Source: Alicyclobacillus fastidiosus (lineage in GTDB: Bacteria; Bacillota; Bacilli; Alicyclobacillales; Alicyclobacillaceae). From it: DNA of 64,000 nt. The position numbers and the translations under genes are program-made. Where the stretch lies: positions 3,596,001-3,660,000 of the forward strand of contig NZ_CP104067.1 in NCBI RefSeq assembly GCF_026651875.1. The letters are read 5' to 3'. The notes under the pieces were generated by a model that was not told the DNA's origin, ran no database searches, and saw nothing but the letters and a program-made list of their open reading frames with translations. How positions within the stretch are numbered: position 1 is the first letter of the stretch; the number at the start of each line of letters is the position of its first letter. Of this stretch, positions 52,755 through 63,127 are shown piece after piece.

Positions 52755-53888
52755 TCAATACTGCATGTGATCCGTCGCAGCGTATTGATATCGCCCGTCC
52801 GGAAGCCGATGGACCAGGCGTTCCAATTCCATTTCTAGTAACTTCGCGTGAATATGACCCGGTGGAGCAGCAATCATTAGCGCAATTTCTCCAGGACGAA
52901 GGGGCCCCTCTTCCACAAGTAAACTTGCGAGGTCAAGCAGGTGGTCTGGAACCTTGCTCATAACAGCAGCGGCATTGCGATGGCTCTGCACAGGTTGCGG
53001 TGGACTGCCGAATTGTTCCGCAAGTACGGCGGGATCGAATAGGGGAGTAGCTCCATCTACAAGAAGTTGATGAGAGCCACGAAATGACTTGGACGTAATT
53101 GGGCCTGGCACGACGTACACATCGCGTCCTATGTCCAAGGCAAATTCCGCAGTGCGCAAAGCGCCTGATTTTTCTCCCGCCTGCACTACGACTGTCGCAC
53201 TAGATAAGGCAGCGATGAGACGGTTACGTTCCGGGAATCGGTGCTTTGCGGCTGGACTTTGCGGGTGGTACTCGCTAAGCACGAGTCCATCTTGTAAGAG
53301 ATGACGGTATAGCGGCTCATTACTAGGCGGATAACAGACTTCAACTCCACACCCCAATATGGCGATACCTGCGCCATGCTCACTCAAGACCGCTTCGTGC
53401 GCACACTGGTCGATACCAAGGGCCATACCAGAGTATACCGGGACGCCCGCTCGTGCAAGACTAGTACATATCCACTTAGTCGCATACAGTCCGTAACTTG
53501 AGGAGCGCCTGGTCCCGACCACGGCAACACCATGGTCAACAGCAAGGTAGTCGGCGTTACCTCGTGCGAACAGGACGATTGGTGGATCAAACAAATCTAA
53601 GAGTCGAGGTGGATACGCGTCATCTCCTTGGACCACACAGATGGTGCCAGCAGATTCCGCGAGCTGCGACTCACAACGGTTCGCGACGCGGTCGGCACGG
53701 CCCCTCCACGCACTCATTCGATGAATTGTTTGCGGACGTATCTTCAATGCCGCTGCCCACGCTTCTTCTGGGGCTTCAGACAGGGCCTGTGCGCTGCCAA
53801 AATAGGCAAATAACTTGCGATAGGTCGAGGGTTCAAGCCCAGGGCATAACGCCCAGTATACCCGAAGAGTCCGTTCGCGTTCGTCCAT
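52755..53888 (-). CDS. dprA: DprA (Smf), DNA processing protein
   Basis: Loads RecA on incoming single-stranded DNA during transformation. 377 residues. Rossmann-type core: AVVGTRRSSSYGLYATKWIC, SGMALGIDQCAHEAVL, GIAILGCGVEVCYPPSN, FPERNRLIAALSSATVVVQA and SGALRTAEFALDIGRDVYVV. The C-terminal winged-helix-like DprA domain follows at about 310-370. In Bacillus dprA is directly followed by topA; here the accessory block intervenes. It is separated from sucD by a terminator. Confidence 0.95.
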   Translation of the reverse strand: MDERERTLRVYWALCPGLEPSTYRKLFAYFGSAQALSEAPEEAWAAALKIRPQTIHRMSAWRGRADRVANRCESQLAESAGTICVVQGDDAYPPRLLDLFDPPIVLFARGNADYLAVDHGVAVVGTRRSSSYGLYATKWICTSLARAGVPVYSGMALGIDQCAHEAVLSEHGAGIAILGCGVEVCYPPSNEPLYRHLLQDGLVLSEYHPQSPAAKHRFPERNRLIAALSSATVVVQAGEKSGALRTAEFALDIGRDVYVVPGPITSKSFRGSHQLLVDGATPLFDPAVLAEQFGSPPQPVQSHRNAAAVMSKVPDHLLDLASLLVEEGPLRPGEIALMIAAPPGHIHAKLLEMELERLVHRLPDGRYQYAATDHMQY

Positions 53889-54028
53889 ATGTTGTCATCC
53901 ACCCGCCTAAGATTGATAAACCCATTGTGCGCGAGCCCAATTCACCAATCGATAGCACACAGGATAAACTCACTCCCATCCATGCTATTCACAGTAATTT
54001 TTCTCAAAGGAGGCGCCGGCCAAGCACG

Positions 54029-54068
54029 AAAAAACACCTCTTTGAATCGCTCCCGATTCAAAGAGGTG
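54029..54068 (-). terminator. Terminator after sucCD
   Basis: Minus strand CACCTCTTTGAATCG, four-base loop, CGATTCAAAGAGGTG, then six T: 15 perfect pairs. Confidence 0.96.
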
Positions 54069-54089
54069 CCTTCCCCTGCTTCCCGAAAC

Positions 54090-55004
54090 TTAGATGGTCG
54101 CTTCGTGCGTCTTGCATTTTTCCAGCAAGCCGCGCTCTTCGATGACAGCGTACAACGTCGATCCCATTTCAGATGGCGTCGGTGCCACTCGAATCCCACA
54201 CTCTTCCATCTTCTTGATCTTCGACTCAGCCGTGCCCGCGCCACCGGAGACGATAGCACCAGCATGTCCCATCCGACGTCCCGGAGGTGCTGTCGCGCCT
54301 GCGATAAAGCCTGCAACCGGCTTCGTCATGTTTGCCTTAACCCACTCAGCCGCTTCTTCTTCAGCCGTGCCGCCAATTTCGCCGATCATGATGACCGCTT
54401 CCGTATCCGGATCTTCGTTAAACATCTTCAGCACTTCGATAAACTCGGTGCCCTTAACAGGGTCGCCACCGATACCAACCGCAGTCGACTGACCGATGCC
54501 GCGCACTGTCAGCTGGTACACCGCTTCGTACGTCAAAGTACCGCTGCGGGAGACGACGCCCACTTTGCCTGGGCGGTGAATATATCCTGGCATGATGCCG
54601 ATTTTGCACTCGCCTGGCGTGATCACACCCGGGCAGTTTGGCCCGATGAGACGGGTGTGACGGCCTTCCATGTAACGCTTTACCTTCACCATGTCGAGGA
54701 CCGGAATGCCTTCGGTGATGCAAATGACGAGATCGAGTTCGGCATCGACTGCTTCCATGATGGAATCTGCAGCGAATGCGGGTGGAACGTAAATCACGGA
54801 TGCGTTTGCGCCCGTAGCAGCCACTGCTTCAGCAACGGTGTTGAACACTGGCAGGCCTTCAACGGTCGTACCGCCTTTACCAGGTGTGACGCCGCCGACC
54901 ATTTGGGTACCATATTCCAAGGCTTGCTTGGTATGGAACAGCCCTGTCGATCCAGTGATGCCCTGTGTAATAACCTTCGTGTCCTTATTCACTAAGATAC
55001 TCAC
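54090..55004 (-). CDS. sucD: SucD, succinyl-CoA ligase alpha subunit
   Basis: TCA-cycle enzyme making ATP or GTP from succinyl-CoA. 304 residues. CoA-binding Rossmann domain ([40 protein letters not shown]), [20 protein letters not shown], and the phosphohistidine loop [14 protein letters not shown] with the active His. Twelve bases after sucC. Confidence 0.97.
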   Translation of the reverse strand: MSILVNKDTKVITQGITGSTGLFHTKQALEYGTQMVGGVTPGKGGTTVEGLPVFNTVAEAVAATGANASVIYVPPAFAADSIMEAVDAELDLVICITEGIPVLDMVKVKRYMEGRHTRLIGPNCPGVITPGECKIGIMPGYIHRPGKVGVVSRSGTLTYEAVYQLTVRGIGQSTAVGIGGDPVKGTEFIEVLKMFNEDPDTEAVIMIGEIGGTAEEEAAEWVKANMTKPVAGFIAGATAPPGRRMGHAGAIVSGGAGTAESKIKKMEECGIRVAPTPSEMGSTLYAVIEERGLLEKCKTHEATI

Positions 55005-55016
55005 GGTATTCCCTCC

Positions 55017-56171
55017 TCACACAAGCCCGACGATCTTTTGCGCTGCGTCAGCCAAGGAGTCTGCAGCGACGATGTTGAGGCCAGACTGATTCAAAATGTC
55101 CTTGCCCTGTTGCACGTTCGTACCTTCAAGACGCACGACGAGCGGCTTCGTCAGGCCCAATTGACGTGCGGCATTGACGACGCCATTTGCGATCACGTCA
55201 CACTTCATGATGCCGCCGAAGATGTTGACGAGAATGCCTTTGACGTTTTCGTCAGACAAGATAATTTTAAATGCGGCCGTCACTTTTTCTTCGTTCGCAC
55301 CGCCGCCGACGTCGAGGAAGTTTGCCGGAGCGCCACCGTAATACTTGATGGTATCCATCGTCGCCATCGCGAGCCCAGCACCGTTCACCATGCAGCCGAT
55401 GTTTCCGTCGAGCGCGATGTAGCTGAGGTCGTACTGCGACGCTTCAATTTCCTTCGGGTCTTCTTCGTCCTTGTCGCGCAGCTCGACGATATCTTTGTGC
55501 CGGAACAGCGCGTTGTCGTCGAAGTTCAACTTCGCATCAAGCGCCAACACGTCGTTGTCAGCCGTCAACACTAGCGGGTTGATTTCCGCAATCGAGCAGT
55601 CTTTCGCGACAAATGCCTCGTAGAGGGCCATCATGAACTTAACCGCCTTGTTGACCGCCTCTTTCGGGAGTTCCAACTTGAAGGCGAGGTTGCGTGCCTG
55701 GAAGGGATTCAAACCTACTGCGGGGTCAACCGTCTCGCGGAAAATCTTTTCGGGATGCGTTGCAGCCACTTCTTCGATCTCGACGCCACCCTCTTGGGAA
55801 GCCATCATCACGATGCGACCTTGCGCACGGTCCAACACAAGACCTATGTAATATTCCTTTTTAATGTCGGTCAATTGCTCAATAAGCAACCGCTTAACAA
55901 CTTTGCCCTCGGGACCTGTTTGGTGTGTCACGAGCGTCTTGCCAAGCAACTCGCTAGCGTGCTGCTCAACCTCTTCTATCGACCTCGCCAACTTCACACC
56001 GCCAGCCTTACCGCGGCCACCTGCATGAATCTGTGCCTTCACGACCGCCTTGCCGCCAAGTTCCTTGCCAGCTGCGACAGCTTCTTCTACGCTGAACGCC
56101 ACTTTGCCTTGCGGAACTTGCACGCCAAACTGGGCCAGGACGGCTTTCGCCTGATACTCATGGATGTTCAC
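55017..56171 (-). CDS. sucC: SucC, succinyl-CoA ligase beta subunit
   Basis: 384 residues from a GTG at 56171 with AGGAGGA eight bases upstream. ATP-grasp N-terminal part ([40 protein letters not shown]), [11 protein letters not shown] metal site, and the C-terminal ligase domain ([40 protein letters not shown]). Operon with sucD. Confidence 0.97.
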   Translation of the reverse strand: MNIHEYQAKAVLAQFGVQVPQGKVAFSVEEAVAAGKELGGKAVVKAQIHAGGRGKAGGVKLARSIEEVEQHASELLGKTLVTHQTGPEGKVVKRLLIEQLTDIKKEYYIGLVLDRAQGRIVMMASQEGGVEIEEVAATHPEKIFRETVDPAVGLNPFQARNLAFKLELPKEAVNKAVKFMMALYEAFVAKDCSIAEINPLVLTADNDVLALDAKLNFDDNALFRHKDIVELRDKDEEDPKEIEASQYDLSYIALDGNIGCMVNGAGLAMATMDTIKYYGGAPANFLDVGGGANEEKVTAAFKIILSDENVKGILVNIFGGIMKCDVIANGVVNAARQLGLTKPLVVRLEGTNVQQGKDILNQSGLNIVAADSLADAAQKIVGLV

Positions 56172-56209
56172 GTGCCATGTCCTCCTTTGCACCCTCAATT
56201 ACAGCAGAC

Positions 56210-56238
56210 AAAAAAACTGGACGAATCACGAGTCGTCC
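56210..56238 (-). terminator. Terminator upstream of sucC
   Basis: Minus strand GGACGA, eight-base loop, TCGTCC, AG and seven T. It would end transcription of the small membrane protein gene before sucC. Confidence 0.75.
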
Positions 56239-56317
56239 GCTGTATTGTCCCTCATCAGCATAGAACACCTGATGCGTATTTACAACTTTTCTTAAATGGA
56301 TAAAGCAGACAAACACT

Positions 56318-56716
56318 TTAGCTTACAAGCCGAAGCAGCGCACACAGGTACGCGAGCGCGAACGCCGCCGAAAGGAGGCTCAGCAACCGCATCGCCTGCC
56401 GATCTCTCAGGGCATTCAACCACAGGCCGCACCCGAGTCCGACCGTGCCGAGAAACATCGCCCAAATCAACGACTGCGTCCGCCAGGAGGTCAGGATGAG
56501 ACCGAGTAGCGCCAGCACCGCCGTCGCCACCATCATGGCGTAACAAAGCACGCGTATGTACGCATGTCGATTCCACGGTAAAGTCGAACGCTGTTGCCTC
56601 ACTGGAACTGCTTTGCCGCTCCTGCCGCGGCGGTTCCGATAAGCCCTCAGGTCAACGACCTGTCCACGCCGATGCTGCGCGTCATTGCGGTTTGAACGCT
56701 TACGCGGACTCTCCAC
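56318..56716 (-). CDS. Small membrane protein, function unknown
   Basis: 132 residues. A basic N-terminal half (about 50 residues, rich in Arg) precedes three predicted transmembrane helices: LCYAMMVATAVLALLGLIL, SLIWAMFLGTVGLGCGLWL and LLSLLSAAFALAYLCALL. No domain recognised. Divergent from comM and upstream of sucC behind a terminator. Confidence 0.65.
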   Translation of the reverse strand: MESPRKRSNRNDAQHRRGQVVDLRAYRNRRGRSGKAVPVRQQRSTLPWNRHAYIRVLCYAMMVATAVLALLGLILTSWRTQSLIWAMFLGTVGLGCGLWLNALRDRQAMRLLSLLSAAFALAYLCALLRLVS

Positions 56717-56885
56717 AAGACTCCCCTCCCGAGTTCATCCATTTGGTGGTGTTCAAAGAAAGCCCTGTGAACGCTTTCGTACGGTATCTCAATCCACAGG
56801 AGAAGCGTAATTCTTCTCTACATTATGGCCTAGAGCGGTGATTATTGCTATATCTAGCGGTAAACGGTTGAGAGGAGTAACGCCG

Positions 56886-58364
56886 ATGCTCGGTACGTCC
56901 ATAGCCGCCATTCACACAGGTCTTCTCCCTGAAATCGTTCGGGTCGAGGCAGACGTCAACAGCGGGTTCCCGCGCTTCTCCATCGTGGGCCTGCCCGATT
57001 CGGCCGTCACGGAGTCCCGGTTGCGAATCCGCTCCGCCTTTCGAAACAGCGGATTGCCGTTCCCGCAGGGGCGAATCACCGTCAACCTGACGCCGGCCAG
57101 CTTTCGCAAGCGCGGCTCGACGTTAGATCTCGCTATCGCCGTCGCCATCCTTCGCGCTGCGTGCATCCTCCCGGCCGACGACGGGTCACTTGCATTCCTC
57201 GCGGAACTTCGACTGTCCGGTGACCTCGCCCCAGTGGAGAATGCCGTCGGACTCGCACTTCGCCTCGCGGGCGACCACTTGGGGGCGCTGTTCCTCGCGA
57301 AAAGCCAAAAGACGCCACTCGAACTGGCACAGTTTTTACCGACCGTCCACTGCTCGCGACTCAGCGACGTCATTGCTGCGGTGCGAGATGGTCACCACAC
57401 CATCACATGCGCCGCACAGGCCCATGCGACCACCTCCACTTCCCTGGAAGACGACTCGATGCTTGGGGCGTTCGACAGGATAATCGGCAGGGGCGAGGAA
57501 AAGCGCCTGTTATCCATTGCCGCCGCCGGGCGCCATCCGCTGTTGATGATCGGCCCTCCGGGCATTGGCAAGACCATGCTGGCAACGCATCTGGTCCACC
57601 TGCTCCCAGATCTGGACCATCACGCCGCCTTGGCCGCTTACGCTGCAGCCGAGGCGGCCGATGGACCGCCTCTGTTGACGCGCCGTCCCCCACTTCGTGC
57701 CCCCCATCACAGCCTGACAGTCGCCGGTATGATTGGCGGCGGCAATCCACCGCATCCAGGCGAAGTCACCCTCGCCCACGAAGGCGTCCTGTTACTCGAT
57801 GAACTGTTCGAGTTTCAGCGCGCGACGCTGGACGCGCTCCGAGAACCTTTGGTGAACCGCGCCGTCCACCTCTCCCGGGCGGGCCGCACCGCGACCTTGC
57901 CCGCCAATTTCCTGCTGGTGGCCACGGCCAACCCGTGCCCGTGTGTACAGCGCGGATACGGCGATTGCCGATGCTTGGAAAGCGATGTAAGGCGTTACTG
58001 GGCGAGGTGTTCCGGGCCACTGTTGGATCGTATTCCGCTCGTCGCCTATTTAAACCGCGAGGACTACAAAGCCACATCGCAAAGCAGAACTCCGTCTGCC
58101 AAAGAACTGCGCAGGCGCATCGAAACCGCGCGCGGAATTCTCGGGGTGCACACGCAACCTCCCAGCTCGCCTGCGGCATCGTGGTTGGAGGCACCCGCCG
58201 AGGCTCTCATCACGCGACTCAAAGAGCGTCTGCTCCTCTCCGAGCGCGTGAGCCAACAGACGCTTGGCATCGCGCGCACCATCGCGGCGCTCGACGGCCG
58301 GCATACCGCCCGCAAGGCGGATGTGGAAGAAGCCGTTCTCTTGCGCAACCGGGGAAATCCTTAG
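56886..58364 (+). CDS. comM: ComM/YifB-like Mg-chelatase-type ATPase
   Basis: 492 residues. ComM is the branch-migration helicase of natural transformation in Gram-negatives; the Gram-positive homologues are widespread but less studied. N-terminal domain (IVRVEADVNSGFPRFSIVGL, PDSAVTESRLRIRSAFRNSG), Walker A GPPGIGKTMLATHLVHLLP, the Mg-chelatase block RPPLRAPHHSLTVAGMIGGG, Walker B GVLLLDELFEF, and the C-terminal Mg_chelatase_C domain (LLLSERVSQQTLGIARTIAA). ATG at 56886 behind AGAGGAG. In the vicinity of dprA, consistent with DNA processing. Confidence 0.92.
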   Translation: MLGTSIAAIHTGLLPEIVRVEADVNSGFPRFSIVGLPDSAVTESRLRIRSAFRNSGLPFPQGRITVNLTPASFRKRGSTLDLAIAVAILRAACILPADDGSLAFLAELRLSGDLAPVENAVGLALRLAGDHLGALFLAKSQKTPLELAQFLPTVHCSRLSDVIAAVRDGHHTITCAAQAHATTSTSLEDDSMLGAFDRIIGRGEEKRLLSIAAAGRHPLLMIGPPGIGKTMLATHLVHLLPDLDHHAALAAYAAAEAADGPPLLTRRPPLRAPHHSLTVAGMIGGGNPPHPGEVTLAHEGVLLLDELFEFQRATLDALREPLVNRAVHLSRAGRTATLPANFLLVATANPCPCVQRGYGDCRCLESDVRRYWARCSGPLLDRIPLVAYLNREDYKATSQSRTPSAKELRRRIETARGILGVHTQPPSSPAASWLEAPAEALITRLKERLLLSERVSQQTLGIARTIAALDGRHTARKADVEEAVLLRNRGNP

Positions 58365-58692
58365 CTGGTTCGAACGAGGAGAAAATCCGCGCCGGGGCAT
58401 TCGAATCGGTCCCACCTGTGGAGATACTAGACGAAGATATCACTGGCGAATCCCTTTACACTGTGGAGAATGAGACACCTTGGAGGACAGCAAATCAAGT
58501 GTGTTTTGCGGCATGAGTGTTGGCATCAACAAGCCAAAACTCTGTCTCGTAACCGAAGTATCATGGCATGTATAGCCCCGTGCTGTATATCGCCATGATG
58601 CTTGAAGTGGAACACTTCTCCGAGATGTCTCCCCCCACCCCTAACCATGCCTATTGCTCACGGGCCCTTCCTATTGAAGACACATCTGGGGT
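58365..58692. other. Intergenic, no gene found
   Basis: Between comM and the convergent lipoprotein gene. No frame with a ribosome site and no strong hairpin with a T-run. Confidence 0.5.
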
Positions 58693-59442
58693 CTACTTAT
58701 TGTACCAACGCTGTTTTGGTTGCAGATGAACAGTGGGTAAAACTGCATTCGCAATGTTCTGTGGTCCCCAAATCTCCACTGCGACAGTCTGTGGCGTGGG
58801 CTTCATAGCTATGATTGCTTTTCCATAGCCCGTATAATTTGTTGTGTGATCGGTGACTAACGGAATGAAGTTTGTGCTATCTATGAACTGTCCATCTTGC
58901 TTATTCGATGAAACACTGCTCCATGTTATGCCAGATTTCCCCGCTCCAAAAATACCCGTTACGTCCCACTGACCTTTTGAGTTTTTCACTGCGCCCAAGT
59001 TACCGGAGATCATTACGAGAATTTGTTCTTGTGCGTTTTCAGGGTTTGCCCATGCATATCCAGTGGTATCGCCTGCCCCAACTCTACTTTTCGTCCAGTT
59101 TGCTGGAATCTTCATGTTGATAGTTGGCTGAGCTGTTGTTGCAGCCAATGGAATTGATACGGAGGCCAATGCGGGAGACTGAGTATTCGTCGCCTTGGTT
59201 CCGGTTGTGTTGGTTACAGGGGTCGATGCATTCGTTGTAATCATAGCTGTGTTGTTTGTAACCGCTGTATTTGAAGGTGATGCAATTGTATTATTAGCAT
59301 CTGTTGTACTAATTGTATTGGTCGTATTTGTCCCATTCATTCCAAACGATGCTCCATTGTCATTGTTTGTGCCACATCCAGCAAGAACGCCCACCAGAGT
59401 GAATACCATGAATGGCGTTATCCATTTACTGTATGATTTCAC
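58693..59442 (-). CDS. Lipoprotein, function unknown
   Basis: 249 residues. Lipoprotein signal: basic start, hydrophobic FMVFTLVGVLAG and the lipobox Cys in LAGC at about residue 22. Residues 25-95 are a low-complexity Asn/Thr linker (NTTNTISTTDANNTIAS and similar), then a folded domain beginning INMKIPANWTKSRVGAGDTT and ending with VAVEIWGPQNIANAVLP. AGGAGGT lies before the ATG. No family recognised with confidence. Confidence 0.8.
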   Translation of the reverse strand: MKSYSKWITPFMVFTLVGVLAGCGTNNDNGASFGMNGTNTTNTISTTDANNTIASPSNTAVTNNTAMITTNASTPVTNTTGTKATNTQSPALASVSIPLAATTAQPTINMKIPANWTKSRVGAGDTTGYAWANPENAQEQILVMISGNLGAVKNSKGQWDVTGIFGAGKSGITWSSVSSNKQDGQFIDSTNFIPLVTDHTTNYTGYGKAIIAMKPTPQTVAVEIWGPQNIANAVLPTVHLQPKQRWYNK

Positions 59443-59562
59443 ATTGCTGACCTCCTCGTGTTGTTTACAAAAGATAGACGAACTTTTTTAGCGCAAGGAT
59501 TCTAAGATCCACCTGCCCCGACGTTCGACCCGGTAACTGCAAATACCCCTCTTACAACCAAA

Positions 59563-59599
59563 GAGGTCAACTGATCCGACAAGCGAATTGGTTGACCTC
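59563..59599. repeat. Hairpin in the exon flanking the group II intron
   Basis: GAGGTCAAC, 19-base loop, GTTGACCTC, lying 14 bases beyond the predicted intron 3' end on the minus strand. Some group II introns choose sites next to hairpins. Confidence 0.5.
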
Positions 59600-59646
59600 A
59601 TCATACGCAACTGGTCGGGTAGCTCAGGTACCTTGCGGTGCCCTCG

Positions 59647-59688
59647 CCCTCTCAGAACCGTGCGTGACCCTTTCGGGTCACACGGCTC
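59647..59688 (-). ncRNA. Group II intron domain V
   Basis: Minus strand GAGCCGTGTGACC-CGAAAG-GGTCACGCACGGTTCTG: a long hairpin with a GAAA-type terminal loop and the two-base bulge typical of catalytic domain V. It appears intact. Confidence 0.9.
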
Positions 59689-61385
59689 AAGCCATCCTAC
59701 AGTTGTCTGAACGGTAATCATTCGAGGCGCTATGCTTGTCGTAGCACCATCGATGAGTTACAAACACGTTTTCAGCCGTGTCGATTGTTTCTTCGTGCTC
59801 AGGTATAATTTGGTTGAAAGAGATGTTGTTTTCTCCGTTTATACGCCATCGACGGAAGTGTTCTGCGGATATGGCGCATCCGCACAGAATACATTTGCCG
59901 TTGGTCTTTAGTACCACTTTCTTCTGAAAGTCATTCAGCCGTTTGAGAGTGAGTTGCATCCGTCTGGTTTCAAAGTATTCAGCGTCACTCGGGCGATATG
60001 GTGAGCGTTTTCCCTGTATCTTCGTATGCCGGATGATACGTAATTCCGACATCAGGGCGAGAGTTTGCTTGTCGTTTCCGAAGAGCCAGCTTTTGTGACG
60101 TCTGACAAAGTATTTCTGATACCCCCACTGAGATGCCTTCTTCGGATGTCTTCTTTTTGCCCAATGCCAGAGCATTTCACAGATTTTATGATCGCAGTAG
60201 GAGAAGACCTTCTTGCTCACCTGTGTGCTGTAATAGTTGCTCCACCCTTTAATGACTGGGTTGAGTAGCCGGATGATCGTTGAGACAGTGGTCGATTTGT
60301 TAGAGTTGAGGATCTCCTTTACTTTCCGCAGCACTGACAGTTTGCTGTCTTTGGAAGGCTTAATTAAGAGCGTCCCTCTGTATTTACGAACATTAAACCC
60401 CAAAAAGTCGAACCCGTCGTCGATAGGTGTTACGTGCGTCTTTTCGAGACTGAGTTCCACTCCGACGTGTTCAGCGAGCCACTCGGCGATAACCGGAATG
60501 AACTGTTCCGCTTGTTCCTTTGTCTTACACGTGACAATGAAGTCATCCGCATAAGTGATGATGTTAAAGCCGGAGTGTTTTCGGCGAATCCAAACTTCTT
60601 CCGGAACGCTTCCCGCAGCCCTGTTTCTATTCCATGCAGAGCAATATTCGCTAGAAGCGGAGATTAAATACCGCCTTGCGGTGCTCCCTTTGTACTGGGC
60701 GCATATGTCCGTTCTCGGGGTCAATGATGGGAGCCTTTAGGATTCTCCTCACGAACACGCGGTCTTCGGATGCGAGTTTGTTAAGGAGTTTTTCATGGTC
60801 TACGTTATCGAAATATCCCTTGATGTCCCCTTCGATAATCCATTGACTAGAACTAGATTGACATAGCGCCAGAAACACCTGACTAATGGCGTCCCAAGTT
60901 GAACGATTCGGGCGAAACCCGTGCATGTTCGGCTCGAATTGTATGTCCCATTCGGGTTCCATAGCCATTTTGTGAATGGCTTGGCACACCCTGTCGTGAA
61001 TAGAAGGGATACCTAAAGGTCGCATCTTTCCGTTTTTCTTTTGGATGTACACGCGTCGCACCGGAAGCGGTTTTCTTCTGATATTGATTAGCCCGTTTAG
61101 TTCCTGTCTTTGTTTTGCAGTTGTATAGGTTTTTCCGTCAACACCGGCTGTACGTCTTCCACGGTTCTCTTGTGTTAGGTGCCGAATGGCTAGAAGCTTT
61201 GTGTGGTAGCTCGTGCGGATAAGCCACTTCAAGTGGCGAACAACTTTTCGATTCCCATGTTCGACTGCGTTAACCAGTTGTCTCTGTAACCTGAGTACGT
61301 GGCGTTCGATTTCCTGCCAGTTCGTCTGTTCAGACAATGTTTGCTCAGTGGAGTCAGCCTTTTGAGCGTCCATCCATGCACGCAT
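59687..61385 (-). pseudogene. Group II intron reverse transcriptase/maturase (LtrA type), broken
   Basis: Three frames are needed. 60651-61385 holds the N-terminal RT blocks (LLAIRHLTQENRGRRTAGVD, RRVYIQKKNGKMRPLGIPSI, HGFRPNRSTWDAISQVF, EGDIKGYFDNVDHEKLL). A middle frame reads GAPQGGI-stop-SPLLANIALHG, so block 4 has both a shift and a TAA. 59687-60724 continues with the catalytic NIITYADDFIVTC, the maturase (X) domain VIKGWSNYYS, and a C-terminal HNH-like zinc module (CILCGCAI...VTHRWCYDKH). It cannot make a functional maturase; splicing would need a protein from elsewhere. Confidence 0.92.
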
Positions 61386-61439
61386 AACTTTGCCACCTCC
61401 CGGTGGACTTCTTCCCCAGACTGTTTCCCCGACGCCAAT

Positions 61440-61621
61440 CTATGATCTTTGACTCGCAGGCTGTACCCCAGTTGTTCCTCCTTGATGTCAGCAGCTCAAG
61501 GGTGTACCCAGGAGTAACTGGTGAGTTCTAATAAAGCGAGGGTGAGAGATGGGTTCGCGACTCAGGGATACCCCAAGGGCTTAACTCCCCACCCTACCAA
61601 TCAAGGAGGTGAAACCTCATC
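61440..61621 (+). ncRNA. Candidate IS110 left-end non-coding region (bridge-RNA position)
   Basis: The 180 bases before the IS110 transposase carry GGGTG (61540 region) and CCACCC near 61600 that can close a long stem around internal loops, and contain no gene. In IS110-group elements the bridge RNA comes from this position. No target loop was matched to flanks; the assignment rests on position only and part of this stretch may be intron. Confidence 0.3.
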
Positions 61622-62863
61622 ATGAGCATTTGCTTGTATGTCGGTGTTGATCTTGGTCTAAACAATTTCGTCGTCTGTACAGTAAACGATCAGGGAAAGC
61701 AAATCTCTGGATCCTCCAAGTTCAGCAATGACCTTGTTGGGGCTGAGCGCTTCGTGGACAATCTTCTGGACGTCGCTCGGTCCGCAGGTGCCAAGCAACT
61801 GAAAATCGGTATGGAAGCGACCAATCTGTACTGGTGGCATCTACATGAGTACCTGGTACAAAACGATGAATTGCAGTCGTTGGAGATGGAGGTCTACGTG
61901 CTGAATCCGTCCTTGGTCGACGGGTTCAAGAGGGCATACACCAAGCTACCTAAGACGGACGCTGTTGACGCCTGGGTAATTGCTGATCGGCTGCGTTTCG
62001 GTGGGTTGAGACCCACGCCACCACAGGATCCGCGCTATGCTGCTCTGCAACGGCTCACGCGCTTCCGTTATCACTTGGTCCAAGACATCACGCGGGAAAA
62101 GAATCGTGCACTCGGAATCATCTTCATGAAGTTCGCATCGATGGCAGACGGAAAACAAAACCCGTTCAGCGACACATTTGGAAAGGCAGCTACCTCCGTG
62201 CTCTCTGAGCTTGCGCCGGACGAGATTGCTGAACAGCCAATTGAAGATCTCGCCCAGTTTATTGCGGAACGCAGCAATAACCGTTTGCGGAATCCGAATG
62301 AACTTGCTCAGGAGCTCCGAAAGTTGGCCAGGCGCTCATATCGGCTGAATCCGCACATGGAAGATGCCATTGACGTCACCCTGTCCATGATGCTCGGCAA
62401 CATTCAGTTCCTTGAGAAGCAACTTAAGGAACTCGACAAGGTCATTGCTCGTCACCTAGCCGCTATACCACAGACATTGGATACCATACCTGGAATCGGT
62501 CCTGTCATCACGGCTGGCATTGTGGCTGAAATTGGTGACATATCGCGCTTTAACAATCAAGCTGCTCTCGCAAAATTCGCAGGCCTCACCTGGTCTGTGC
62601 ACCAATCTAGCAGTTTTCGGGCCGACGAGACCAAATTGACGAAGGCTGGCAATTATTATTTGCGATATTATCTCATCGAAGCAGCGAACTCGTTGCGGGT
62701 ACACAACAAGGAGTACGCTGAATTTTGCCGTAGGAAGTATCGTGAAGCCACGAAGCACCATCACAAGCGAGGACTTGTGCTCTCAGCCCGTAAATTTGTG
62801 CGTCTGGTCTTTGTACTGCTGAGCAAAGGCCAAATCTATAACGCAAGGAAGGTGGTATCTTAG
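61622..62863 (+). CDS. IS110-family transposase (DEDD)
   Basis: 413 residues. N-terminal RuvC-like DEDD domain: Asp10 (VGVDLGLNNFVV), Glu65 (IGMEATNLYWWHL), Asp113 and Asp116 (LPKTDAVDAWVIADRL). The C-terminal Transposase_20 part has DTIPGIGPVITAGIVAEIGD, FAGLTWSVHQSSSF with the candidate catalytic Ser at 329-331, and TKAGNYYLRYYLIEAA. All catalytic positions are present and the frame is intact. AAGGAGG precedes the ATG. Transcribed against the group II intron, which it adjoins. Confidence 0.95.
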   Translation: MSICLYVGVDLGLNNFVVCTVNDQGKQISGSSKFSNDLVGAERFVDNLLDVARSAGAKQLKIGMEATNLYWWHLHEYLVQNDELQSLEMEVYVLNPSLVDGFKRAYTKLPKTDAVDAWVIADRLRFGGLRPTPPQDPRYAALQRLTRFRYHLVQDITREKNRALGIIFMKFASMADGKQNPFSDTFGKAATSVLSELAPDEIAEQPIEDLAQFIAERSNNRLRNPNELAQELRKLARRSYRLNPHMEDAIDVTLSMMLGNIQFLEKQLKELDKVIARHLAAIPQTLDTIPGIGPVITAGIVAEIGDISRFNNQAALAKFAGLTWSVHQSSSFRADETKLTKAGNYYLRYYLIEAANSLRVHNKEYAEFCRRKYREATKHHHKRGLVLSARKFVRLVFVLLSKGQIYNARKVVS

Positions 62864-63127
62864 TCGGCGTCCGCAAACGCCAAACTTTAACTGATATTCT
62901 ATAATCCAGGTGGTTGAAAATGGAATTCAACCGTCAAGGGATCGTATGCTCTCTTTCAGGAATAAGTTTACATAAATCAATTACTTTCACCCTTGACATT
63001 TCACCGCAGGTCTGGGGAGTTCGGCTTCGCTCACGTTCCGCTTACTGTCAGAGATTTGACAGACCCCGTGGGGCTTACCTTGTTTCTACGGTAACCCTCT
63101 TTTGAAATGTTTAGGTGCCCCGACTCC

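Larger units (their letters stand above)
59614..61560 (-). mobile_element. Group II intron, 3' part (domains IV-VI) with decayed ORF
   Basis: The 3' end has a complete domain V (59647-59688), a domain VI ending CTACCCGAC at 59614, and the ORF ends just at the start of domain V, the normal layout. Upstream of the ORF, GGGGAAGAAGTCCACCGGGA (minus, around 61405-61425) resembles intron domain III sequence. Domains I-II of a group II intron need about 500 bases; only some 235 lie between the ORF and the IS110 transposase start, so the 5' part is missing or displaced. The upper boundary given is approximate. Confidence 0.8.
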
